This document shows positions 50,947-58,215 of a stretch of DNA of 64,000 nucleotides, in pieces. The stretch covers positions 33,441-97,440 of the forward strand of contig JANDLV010000007.1 of the NCBI GenBank assembly GCA_024330185.1, given 5' to 3'. Source of the stretch: Candidatus Siliceabacter maunaloa. GTDB taxonomy: Bacteria; Actinomycetota; Thermoleophilia; Solirubrobacterales; Solirubrobacteraceae. Position 1 is the stretch's first letter, and each line of letters begins with the position of its first letter. The position numbers were made by a program, and so were the translations under genes. The notes beneath the pieces were generated by a model. That model was not told the DNA's origin. It did no database searches and was given only the letters and a program-made list of their open reading frames with translations.

Positions 50947-51124
50947 GCCTGAACTGGTCCTGCCGCATGACGAGCGGGGCCATCCACGCGGCGTCAGCGT
51001 GCGGACGGCACGGAAGGGCCAGCAGCCTGCGCCGTGGCGCGCACCCCCGGCGGACGTGGCCGGCGGCTTCGAGGCCTGGCTCGGGACCGGTCTGCCGGTC
51101 GAGCTGTTCGCGGCGGAGGGATAG
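50945..51124 (+). CDS. Possible 59-residue small protein
   Basis: A short frame (MPELVLPHDERGHPRGVSVR onward, ending GFEAWLGTGLPVELFAAEG) between the stress protein and the SRP RNA. Codon use is similar to real genes here, but no family or promoter is apparent. The start overlaps the divergent ATG of the stress gene, and the stop TAG is inside the SRP RNA promoter hexamer. Confidence 0.35.
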   Translation: MPELVLPHDERGHPRGVSVRTARKGQQPAPWRAPPADVAGGFEAWLGTGLPVELFAAEG

Positions 51125-51127
51125 ACT
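51122..51127 (+). promoter_or_regulatory. -10-like hexamer TAGACT of the SRP RNA gene
   Basis: It ends 7 bases before the predicted SRP RNA 5' end at 51135. Because a stable RNA fixes the transcription start independently of any start codon, it calibrates the hexamer-to-start distance used elsewhere in this window. Confidence 0.6.
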
Positions 51128-51134
51128 GCGGCGT

Positions 51135-51409
51135 GGACCGTGCTAGGCGGGGAATTAGCGGTGCCCTGTACTCGCAATCCGCTCTAGCGAGGCCGAATCC
51201 CCTCTCGAGGGGTGACTGCCTCGGGGCCAGCCCGTTCGTCGCGGTGCTGATGGCCCGGGTCCCCGCGCGATGTCGGCCCGTGAACCAGGTCAGGTCCGGA
51301 AGGAAGCAGCCTTAAGCGGTCACCGGTAGGCGCAGCGGGAGATCCCGGACCGTAGCCGTTGGCGACGCAAGCGCCCGAGACAGCCGCCTCGAAGGAGGGT
51401 GCACGGTCC
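51135..51409 (+). ncRNA. ffs: Signal recognition particle RNA, long form with Alu domain
   Basis: The 3' half contains the conserved SRP domain core, GGTCAGGTCCGGAAGGAAGC at about 51289-51308, the Ffh-binding hairpin. The 5' part (GTGCTAGGCGGGGAATTAGC, GGTGCCCTGTA, TCCGCTCTAGCG) matches the Alu domain of long bacterial SRP RNAs such as that of Bacillus. The ends pair: GGACCGTGC (from 51135) with GCACGGTCC (ending 51409). Length about 275. It lies upstream of dnaX as in other actinobacteria. The 3' 98 bases overlap an antisense antitoxin ORF. Confidence 0.92.
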
Positions 51410-51644
51410 ACCTCACCCCGAAGAACATCTCCTCGAGCTCGTCGTCCCACGCGTCGAATTCGTCGGCCATCGAGAATCCGATGTCCTTCGTCCAGCCAAG
51501 CTGCACCGCCGGCTTCTCCACGGGCGCCAGGCGGGCCACGGGTGTGCCGTTGCGGACGATTGCGGTCTCCTCGCCGGCCTCGACGCGCTGTAGCAGCTTG
51601 GAGAGCTGTGTCTTGGCCTCGTGGACATTGACCTGGGTGGCCAT
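51312..51644 (-). CDS. Orphan Phd/YefM-family antitoxin with C-terminus running into the SRP RNA gene
   Basis: A 110-residue frame. MATQVNVHEAKTQLSKLLQR, VEAGEETAIVRNGTPVARLA and DEFDAWDDELEEMFFG form a complete Phd antitoxin of about 80 residues. The final 30 residues (VHPPSRRLSRALASPTATVR onward) are unlike the family and are read antisense to the 3' end of the SRP RNA. No toxin gene is downstream. Either the natural stop was lost or the toxin was deleted by a junction at about 51405. Confidence 0.72.
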   Translation of the reverse strand: MATQVNVHEAKTQLSKLLQRVEAGEETAIVRNGTPVARLAPVEKPAVQLGWTKDIGFSMADEFDAWDDELEEMFFGVRWTVHPPSRRLSRALASPTATVRDLPLRLPVTA

Positions 51645-51655
51645 GCCCGCGCGGC

Positions 51656-53491
51656 TCAGTCCATCAGGCGGGCCAAGCCCTCGCGCACGACCTCCACCGC
51701 CGGCTTGGGCTCGCCCGCCCGGGTGAACAGGCCCTTGGCGTTGACCCCCGGGGTCGGGATCCGGTCGGGGTAGGCGTCCTCGATCGAGCCGCCGCGGAAG
51801 TCGGGACGCAGCAGGAAGTCGCGCAGGTTCCACACCAGCGCGCCGTCGAGGCCTTCGACGCCGGCGTAGGTGGCCAGGCGGCGCTGGAGCAGGTCGGCCT
51901 GGAAGGCCAGGCCGCCCGGTGTGTCGGGCGGGTTGTCGTCGCTGGACTCCGCGCCCACCTCGGTGACCGCGACGACCTTGTCGGGGAACAAGGCCCGCAT
52001 GCGCTCCAGGCGCTCGCGCGCCACGCGCTCTTGCTCGGGGGGCGGGGCGCCGATCTCCTCGTACCAGCCGATGTAGTCGGTGATGCCCAGCGCGTCGAGC
52101 GCGTCGTGCATGGGCAACGCCTGCTCGGGGAGGTCGCGACCCCAGAGGTCTGCGGCCACGGGGCGCGTGGGGTCCAGCTCGCGTACCCTCCGCGCGGTCT
52201 GCTCGACCCACGCCGCCTGGCCGTCGGGGTGGCCTCGTGCCGACAGCTCGTTGCTCAGGCTCCAGGTCACCACCGACGGGTGGAGGCGCAGTTCGCGCAC
52301 CGCGCGCTCGACGGCTTCCGTGGCCGCCCGGCGGGCCTGCGGCGTGCGGGCCGACCACGCGCCGGCGGGCTCCCACGGTGCGACCTCCTGCCAGACGAGG
52401 ATGCCCGCCGCGTCCAGGCGCTCCAGCAGCGCACGGGAGAGCGGCCGCTGGGCCCGGGTGGCGTTGGCGCCGATGGCTCGTAGCTGGGCGATCAGGGCGT
52501 CCATGTCCTGCGGGCGCAGGGCGTCGCCGCGATCCATGATCCCGGGCGGGAGGGATGCGCCGCGCAGCACCAGGGGGCGGTCGTTGAGGGTCAGCTCGCC
52601 GTTCTCCCAGCCCAGCTCGCGCAGCCCGACCGCCCGGCGCAGCGCCGCCTCGTCGCCGACGGCCACCCTCAGTTCGTGCAGGATCGGGCGCTCGGGCGAC
52701 CACAGCGCCTCGGCGGGGACGTCCAGCGACGCCTGCGCCGTCGCCGTGCCGTCGCGCGCCATCGCCACGGGCGCGAAGCGCAGCGCGCGGCCGGCCAGGG
52801 TTCCCTGGAGGCGCAGCTCCCGTGCCCCGGCGCGGTTGCGTACCCGGGCGCTGACCGTGACGCGGGCGCGGTCGCCCTCGACCCGCGTGCGCACGGTCGG
52901 GCGGTCGAGCTCACTGTCGCCGGTGGGCAGCAGAGTCACGCGCCCGTTGAGCCCGCCCCAGTTGAACCAGCCGCGGCGAAAGCCGGCGTCGCCCTGGGCG
53001 TCGGGGTCGCGCCAGTCCACGCGCACGACGATCCGGTGGCGCCCGGGCTCGAGGCGCTCACGCACCTCGAAGGGCTCATACGCGCCTACGTGGCGCCCGG
53101 CGCGCTCGCCGTCGACCCAGACGGTCGCCTCGTGATGGGCGGAGGCGAAGCGCAGGGCGTAGGTGCCGGCGCGCGTGATCTCGACGGTGCGCTCGAGCCA
53201 GCCCACGGAGCCCTGCTGGGCGCGCTCGCCCTCCGGCCCGGTCGGCGGGCCGGGGTTGGCCACGAAGGGCACTTCAATGGGGCGTCCGCCGGGCACGCCG
53301 TCGGGCCAGCCGACCTCGGCGCCCACGTCGTCGGGGTCCTCGCGGAAGGTCCAGTCCTTGAGCACCCTCGGCTCGGGCGCGTGGGCGGCGACGGCGGGCT
53401 GGCCGGCGTCGCCGCCCGGCCCGAGCACCGTCAGCAGCGCCCCCCCGACGAGGACGAGCAGGACGGCGAGGACGAGCAGCGCACGGCGCAT
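51656..53491 (-). CDS. Membrane-anchored glycoside hydrolase family 2-like protein
   Basis: A 611-residue protein. An N-terminal anchor (RRALLVLAVLLVLVGGALLT) precedes a sugar-binding domain (YALRFASAHHEATVWVDGER, EPFEVRERLEPGRHRIVVRV), an Ig-like middle domain and a TIM-barrel. The acid/base Glu is in VVTWSLSNELSARG and the nucleophile Glu in VAVTEVGAESSDDN, both present, so it is probably active as a beta-glycosidase outside the membrane. ATG 53491 starts the anchor and follows the stop of the upstream gene by nine bases. Confidence 0.85.
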   Translation of the reverse strand: MRRALLVLAVLLVLVGGALLTVLGPGGDAGQPAVAAHAPEPRVLKDWTFREDPDDVGAEVGWPDGVPGGRPIEVPFVANPGPPTGPEGERAQQGSVGWLERTVEITRAGTYALRFASAHHEATVWVDGERAGRHVGAYEPFEVRERLEPGRHRIVVRVDWRDPDAQGDAGFRRGWFNWGGLNGRVTLLPTGDSELDRPTVRTRVEGDRARVTVSARVRNRAGARELRLQGTLAGRALRFAPVAMARDGTATAQASLDVPAEALWSPERPILHELRVAVGDEAALRRAVGLRELGWENGELTLNDRPLVLRGASLPPGIMDRGDALRPQDMDALIAQLRAIGANATRAQRPLSRALLERLDAAGILVWQEVAPWEPAGAWSARTPQARRAATEAVERAVRELRLHPSVVTWSLSNELSARGHPDGQAAWVEQTARRVRELDPTRPVAADLWGRDLPEQALPMHDALDALGITDYIGWYEEIGAPPPEQERVARERLERMRALFPDKVVAVTEVGAESSDDNPPDTPGGLAFQADLLQRRLATYAGVEGLDGALVWNLRDFLLRPDFRGGSIEDAYPDRIPTPGVNAKGLFTRAGEPKPAVEVVREGLARLMD

Positions 53492-53499
53492 CTGGGGCG

Positions 53500-55095
53500 T
53501 CAACGTACGGCCTCGGGCGATGGTGGCGCGGGGCACGTGCCCCACACGGTCCAGAACGTGCTCTCGCCGGCGCGCCGAAGGCCCGGCGCGGGCGGAGGAA
53601 CCGAGCGGTCCAGGTCGCGACGGTCGAGGATGAAGTCCCGCGCGACCTCGGGGGAGGAGGGGCGCAGGTAGAGACCCTCAGGCGGGACGGGCTCGTCCTG
53701 GGCGACGACGAACGAGCCGGCGGGTGCGCCCGTCCACAGCGCCAGGTGGGGGACCGGGCGGCGGTTGGGAACGGTGATGGGGCCGCAGCCCGGCGGGATC
53801 GCGATCGCACGGTCGGAGTCGAGGGGGTCGAGCGGGCGGAAGAGCGCGTTGAGGTCGGCCACGATCGCGTCCTGGCGCTCCAGCGCCGCGCGCAGGTTGC
53901 CCAGGCGGTCGAGCTGGCTGGGCGTGACCACGGCGACGAGGACGGCGACGAGCACCGCGAAGGCCATCCAGGGCCGGCGCCACGGGTCGTCGGCGCTCAG
54001 CGCCCGCCAGCCCAGCACCCCGGCGCCGGCGAACACGGCGAGGATCGTCGCCGGCAGCAGCAGGTAGCGGGTGAGGATGGACAGCCCGGCCGCGGCCAGG
54101 ACGCAGAAGGCGGCCACCGCCAGCGCGCCGGCCGCCGCGCCCAGGAGCGTGGTGCGCGAGCGCAGCTTGTACAGCGCGAGCACGCCGCCGCCCGCCGCGG
54201 CGAGCAGGCCGTCGGGGCGCAGGATCTCCCCGAGGCGGCGGGGGAGCGTCTCGGGGACGTTCTCCAGCCCCGTGATCCGTCCCAGCTCCTCGGCGCCCGC
54301 GCGGGTCTCGGTGAGCGAGAAGAGGGGATTGCCGGTGAGCGCGAGGTCGGTGAGCGCCCAGAGCACGGGGCCGGCGGCGGCGAGGGCGGCGAGGCCAGCC
54401 CATGCGCGGGGACCGCGCGGCTCGCCGGCAGGGGCGGCCCGGGCCCGATGGCCGGCGACCGCGCCCTCTCGCCGAGCCCTCCACCAGAGCCACCCCACGT
54501 ACGCGGCGCTGAACAGCCACGCTTCGGGGCGCAGCAGACCGGCCAGGGCGAGCAGCGCGAGGACCGGCCAGCCGGCCCGTGGACGGCGCGTCTCGACCAG
54601 CAGCGCGCCCAGCACGAGCGCGACGTAGGGCAGGTCGACGTAGGCGCGCAGCCCGTAGGAGAGGATCGGCTCGCGGGTGACGATGAGCGCGGCGGCGACC
54701 ACCCCGGCACCGGCGCCGAACCAGGCGCGGCCCAGGGCGAAGGCCAGCCAGGCCACCAGGCCCAGGCACGCCAGCGCGCCGCCCGCCACCAGCGCCTCGT
54801 CACCGGTGCCGAACGGCGGGCGGCCGGCCGAGGTCAGCGGCGCCAGCGCCACGCCCGCCGCGGTCAGCAGCGGGTGCTGGGTGGGCGCCAGTGCTACGTC
54901 GAGGTCCGGGGCGCTGCCCTCGGCCAGCTCCCGGCCCCACAGCAGGCCGTAGAGGGTGTCGTAGTTGAGCAGCGTGGGCGCGCCGAAGGCGACGGCCAGG
55001 GCCACGGCGACCCCGCCCGCCGTTGCGAGCGCGGGCAGGAGCCGGACTAGTGGTCGCCCCCGCGAATACGCGCCGTTCCGGCGGTCGCCGATCAC
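53500..55095 (-). CDS. Polytopic GT-C/GT39-like membrane protein, start inside a mobile element
   Basis: A 531-residue protein with about ten hydrophobic segments. The first loop has TLLNYDTLYGLLWGRELAEG with an acidic residue where GT39-type enzymes carry their catalytic Asp, and PILSYGLRAYVDLPYVALVL with RAYVDLPY resembles the second motif. The C-terminus is soluble. The only ATG at the 5' end (55095) is inside the 160-bp element (55051-55210); the first in-frame codon from unique sequence is a GTG well inside segment 1. The element seems to have replaced the original 5' end. Confidence 0.75.
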   Translation of the reverse strand: MIGDRRNGAYSRGRPLVRLLPALATAGGVAVALAVAFGAPTLLNYDTLYGLLWGRELAEGSAPDLDVALAPTQHPLLTAAGVALAPLTSAGRPPFGTGDEALVAGGALACLGLVAWLAFALGRAWFGAGAGVVAAALIVTREPILSYGLRAYVDLPYVALVLGALLVETRRPRAGWPVLALLALAGLLRPEAWLFSAAYVGWLWWRARREGAVAGHRARAAPAGEPRGPRAWAGLAALAAAGPVLWALTDLALTGNPLFSLTETRAGAEELGRITGLENVPETLPRRLGEILRPDGLLAAAGGGVLALYKLRSRTTLLGAAAGALAVAAFCVLAAAGLSILTRYLLLPATILAVFAGAGVLGWRALSADDPWRRPWMAFAVLVAVLVAVVTPSQLDRLGNLRAALERQDAIVADLNALFRPLDPLDSDRAIAIPPGCGPITVPNRRPVPHLALWTGAPAGSFVVAQDEPVPPEGLYLRPSSPEVARDFILDRRDLDRSVPPPAPGLRRAGESTFWTVWGTCPAPPSPEAVR

Positions 55096-55210
55096 CGCCT
55101 GGCGCCACCCGGCGACCGGTCATGTGCCAGGGGCACACTCCCGGATCGCCGTGCGGCCCCAGCCGGCGCCGGCGACCCCCGACGACGGCACGTATTTCCG
55201 TGGACGACCA
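55051..55210. mobile_element. 160-bp CTAG-flanked palindromic element, copy 2 (MITE-like)
   Basis: Exactly 160 bp, about ten differences from 29224-29383, with the same inverted ends and central hairpin. The left flank is CTAG (55047-55050) and the right CCAG (55211-55214), one change from a perfect duplication. It separates the divergent GT39-like and dnaX genes and supplies the start codon of the former. Confidence 0.75.
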
Positions 55211-55282
55211 CCAGGCGGCGCACGCGGCCACGCTACAGATCCCCGCAGGGCCGCCCTCCCGGCAAGCGGGCCGACGCGCCCC

Positions 55283-55288
55283 TACACT
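55283..55288 (+). promoter_or_regulatory. -10-like hexamer TACACT of dnaX
   Basis: It ends 9 bases before the GTG at 55298, so the dnaX-ybaB-recR transcript is probably leaderless. Confidence 0.5.
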
Positions 55289-55297
55289 CGATGCCTC

Positions 55298-57100
55298 GTG
55301 TCCGAGGCCGCCTCGCTGTACCGTCGCCACCGCCCGCGCACCTTCGCCCAGGTGGTCGGCCAGGAGCATGTGGTGCGCACGCTGCGCAACGCGGTCGACC
55401 AGGGCAAGGTCCATCACGCCTACCTGTTCGTGGGCTCGCGCGGCACGGGCAAGACCTCGATGGCCAAGATCCTCGCCGCGTGCCTCAACTGCGAGCACGG
55501 CCCCACCACCGAGCCCGACGGCACGTGCCCCTCGTGCACGGCCATCGCCACCGCCACCTCGCTGGACGTCATCGAGATGGACGCTGCGTCCAACAACTCG
55601 GTCGACGACATCCGCGACCTGCGCGAGCGCGTCGCCTTCGCCCCGGTCAGCGGACGGTCGAAGGTCTACATCCTCGACGAGGCGCACATGCTGAGCCCGC
55701 AGGCGTGGAACGCGTTCCTCAAGACCCTCGAGGAGCCCCCGCCCGACACCGTCTTCGTGCTGGCCACCACCGAGGCGGCCAAGGTGCTGCCCACGGTGGT
55801 CGACCGCTGCCACCGCTTCGACTTCACCCGCCCCACCGTGGATCAGATCGCCTCCGTGCTGCGCCGCGTGGCGCAGGAGGAGCAGATCGCGATCGATCCC
55901 GAGGCGATCGCCCTGCTGGCCCGCCACGCGACCGGCTCCTTCCGCGACGCGCTGGGGACGCTGGAGCAGCTCGTCACGTACACCGGCAGCACCATCTCGA
56001 CCGACGACGTCCTCGCCGTGCTGGGCGTCGCCGACGCCGACCTGCTCTTCGGCGCCCTGGACGCCGTCGCCGCCCGCGACGCCCGTGCCGCGCTGCACGC
56101 GGCGGCGGCGCTGATCCGCTCGGGGCGCGACGCCGGCGCGTTCCTGCGCGACCTCGAGGCCCACGCGCGCGACCTGATGATCGTCCAGACGCTGGGCGAG
56201 GTGCCGCTTGAGCTCGCGCTCACGCCCGAGCGTGATCGCCGCCTGGCCGAGCAGGCCGGCCGCCTCGCCCGCGGGGACACCGTGCGCGTGCTCGATCTGC
56301 TGGCCAGGGCCTGGCACGCGGTGGCCGACGGCGCCGACGCGCGCACGCGCCTGGAGCTCGCGCTCGTCGAGGCCGCCGCCCCCCAGCTCGACCCGGCCAC
56401 CCGCGCGCTGGCCGCCCGGGTGGAGCACCTCGAGGGGCGCCTGGGGGGCACCGTCACCGCGCCGCCGCCAGACCCGCCATCCTCCCCGGTGGCCGCCGCG
56501 ATCGCGCCGCCACCCGCCGACGCCTCCCCGCTGCGCAGCGTCCCCGACGTCAACGGCGACGCGCCTGCACCCGCGGGCGTCCCCGAGCCCGCGGCGCACC
56601 CCGGGCCGCCGTCGGCCGGCAGCGCGCCCCCGCCGGTTGAGTCGCCGTCCGAGCAACCGCGCCCACCGCAGCGCGCCGACGGCGCGGCACTCGACCTCCC
56701 CGCTCTGCGCGAGGCCTGGCCGGCGGTGCTGGACACGCTGCGCGACGAGAAGGCCTTCGTCGCCTCCTGCCTGGAGAACGCCGTGCCGATCACGCTGGCC
56801 GACGGGGTTCTCACCGCCGCCTTCCCCGCCGACGACGCGTTCATCCGGCGCAAGTGCGAGGAGGAGCCCGCCCGTAGCGCCGTCTCCCAGGCCATCCGCG
56901 AGGTCACCGGCGCGCGCCTGCGTGTGACCTACGAGCTGCGCGAGGCAGACGAGCTCGCCGGGGCGGGATGGGCGGGGACGGATTCCGAGGCGCCCGACGA
57001 GGATGCCGTCGTGGAGCGCCTCAAGGCGGAGCTCGACGCCACCGAGATCGTTCCCGACGCCGACCCCGACCCCCAACCCGACCCCGAGGAGCGCACCTGA
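55298..57100 (+). CDS. dnaX: DNA polymerase III subunits gamma and tau
   Basis: A 600-residue clamp-loader ATPase. It begins SEAASLYRRHRPRTFAQVVG. Walker A is GSRGTGKT (46-53), the zinc Cys are C62, C65, C77 and C80, and Walker B is VYILDEAHMLS. The C-terminal 150 residues are Pro/Ala-rich then tau-like (LPALREAWPAVLDTLRDEKA). The start is GTG 55298 rather than the longer frame, which runs through the repeat element. Stop overlaps ybaB (TGATG). No frameshift site for gamma is evident. Confidence 0.96.
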   Translation: MSEAASLYRRHRPRTFAQVVGQEHVVRTLRNAVDQGKVHHAYLFVGSRGTGKTSMAKILAACLNCEHGPTTEPDGTCPSCTAIATATSLDVIEMDAASNNSVDDIRDLRERVAFAPVSGRSKVYILDEAHMLSPQAWNAFLKTLEEPPPDTVFVLATTEAAKVLPTVVDRCHRFDFTRPTVDQIASVLRRVAQEEQIAIDPEAIALLARHATGSFRDALGTLEQLVTYTGSTISTDDVLAVLGVADADLLFGALDAVAARDARAALHAAAALIRSGRDAGAFLRDLEAHARDLMIVQTLGEVPLELALTPERDRRLAEQAGRLARGDTVRVLDLLARAWHAVADGADARTRLELALVEAAAPQLDPATRALAARVEHLEGRLGGTVTAPPPDPPSSPVAAAIAPPPADASPLRSVPDVNGDAPAPAGVPEPAAHPGPPSAGSAPPPVESPSEQPRPPQRADGAALDLPALREAWPAVLDTLRDEKAFVASCLENAVPITLADGVLTAAFPADDAFIRRKCEEEPARSAVSQAIREVTGARLRVTYELREADELAGAGWAGTDSEAPDEDAVVERLKAELDATEIVPDADPDPQPDPEERT

Positions 57101-57492
57101 TGCCCCAGCCCAACATGCAGAAGATGCTCAAGCAGGTCCAGCAGATGCAGGAGGACATGGCCGCGGCCCAGGAGGCGCTCAAGCACGAGGAGGTCGAGGC
57201 GACCGCGGGCGGTGGCATGGTCACCGTCAAGGTGAGCGGCGACCTGGTGGTCAAGTCGATCGCCATCGACCCAGAGGCCATCGATCCCGAGGACCCCGAG
57301 CTCCTGCAGGACACGATCACCGCAGCGGTCAACGAGGGCATCCGCGCGGCACAGGACATGGCGGCCGGCAAGATGGAGGGCCTCACCGGTGGGCTGGACC
57401 TGGGCGGCCTGGGCCTGGGCGAGATGGGCGGCGGGGCGGGCGGAATGGGGGGCCTGGGCGGCCCCGGCGGCCCGGGCGGGCTGCCCCGCTAG
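57100..57492 (+). CDS. ybaB: YbaB/EbfC-family nucleoid-associated protein
   Basis: A 130-residue protein: MLKQVQQMQEDMAAAQEALK is the N-terminal helix, followed by EATAGGGMVTVKVSGDLVVK and LLQDTITAAVNEGIRAAQDM. The last 40 residues are glycine-rich (GGLGLGEMGGGAGGMGGLGG) and longer than usual. It sits between dnaX and recR as in most bacteria, with GAGGAG as SD inside the dnaX end and a start overlapping its stop. Confidence 0.95.
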   Translation: MPQPNMQKMLKQVQQMQEDMAAAQEALKHEEVEATAGGGMVTVKVSGDLVVKSIAIDPEAIDPEDPELLQDTITAAVNEGIRAAQDMAAGKMEGLTGGLDLGGLGLGEMGGGAGGMGGLGGPGGPGGLPR

Positions 57493-57522
57493 CGGCGGGG
57501 CTGCGCGCGACCCGACGCCGAG

Positions 57523-58128
57523 GTGTTCGCCCCGCCCGTCCAGCGCCTGGTCACCGAGCTCGCGCGGCTACCCGGCATCGGCCAGCGCACGGCGCAGCGC
57601 CTGGCCTTCCACCTGCTGCGCGCCACGCCGCAGGAGGCCGTCGCGCTGGCCGACGCCATCCGCGAGGTCAAGGAGCGTGTGGGCGCCTGCGAGACCTGCT
57701 TCAACCTCGCGGAGGGCCCGCGGTGTCGTATCTGCGAGGACCCCCGGCGCGACCTGGGCCTGATCTGCGTCGTCGAGGAGTTCGCCGACGTGATCCCCAT
57801 CGAGCGCACGCACGAGTTCACCGGGCGCTACCACGTCCTGGGCGGCGCGCTTTCGCCCATCGACGGCGTCGACCCCGACGACCTGCGCATCACCGAGCTC
57901 TACGCCCGTGTGGAGGGCGCCGAGCCGCCCGTGCGCGAGGTCGTGCTGGCCACCAACGCGACGACCACCGGCGAGGCGACCGCCCTGCACCTCGCCGGGG
58001 AGCTGCGCGAGCGCGCGCCCGAGGTCACCGTCAGCCGCCTCGCCTCGGGCCTGCCCGTCGGCGCCGACCTGGAGTACGCCGACGAGGTCACCCTTGGTCG
58101 GGCGCTGACCGGGCGGCGCGTGCTGTAG
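57523..58128 (+). CDS. recR: Recombination protein RecR
   Basis: A 201-residue protein. RLPGIGQRTAQRLAFHLLRA is the helix-hairpin-helix, CETCFNLAEGPRCRICEDPR the zinc finger with four Cys, and LICVVEEFADVIPIERTHEF opens the TOPRIM domain. It acts in the RecFOR recombination pathway. GTG start, 30 bases after ybaB. A hairpin at 58148-58165 follows. Confidence 0.95.
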   Translation: MFAPPVQRLVTELARLPGIGQRTAQRLAFHLLRATPQEAVALADAIREVKERVGACETCFNLAEGPRCRICEDPRRDLGLICVVEEFADVIPIERTHEFTGRYHVLGGALSPIDGVDPDDLRITELYARVEGAEPPVREVVLATNATTTGEATALHLAGELRERAPEVTVSRLASGLPVGADLEYADEVTLGRALTGRRVL

Positions 58129-58147
58129 GGGCGAACCCTCACGCTCC

Positions 58148-58165
58148 CAGCGCGACGACGCGCTG
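58148..58165. terminator. Hairpin between convergent recR and GH3 genes
   Basis: CAGCGCG (58148-58154) pairs with CGCGCTG (58159-58165) around a four-base loop, 20 bases after recR. It could serve both converging transcripts; there is no T-run. Confidence 0.45.
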
Positions 58166-58215
58166 ACCTCGCCGCTCCTGCCCGGCTTCGCCCTCCCGCT
58201 GACCGAGCTGTTCGC

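Noticed and set aside
51312..52703. Long minus-strand frame spanning the antitoxin and much of the GH2 gene
   Set aside because: The part above 51644 is out of frame with the GH2 protein, which has complete domains and catalytic residues in its own frame. Only the 51312-51644 part resembles a protein family.
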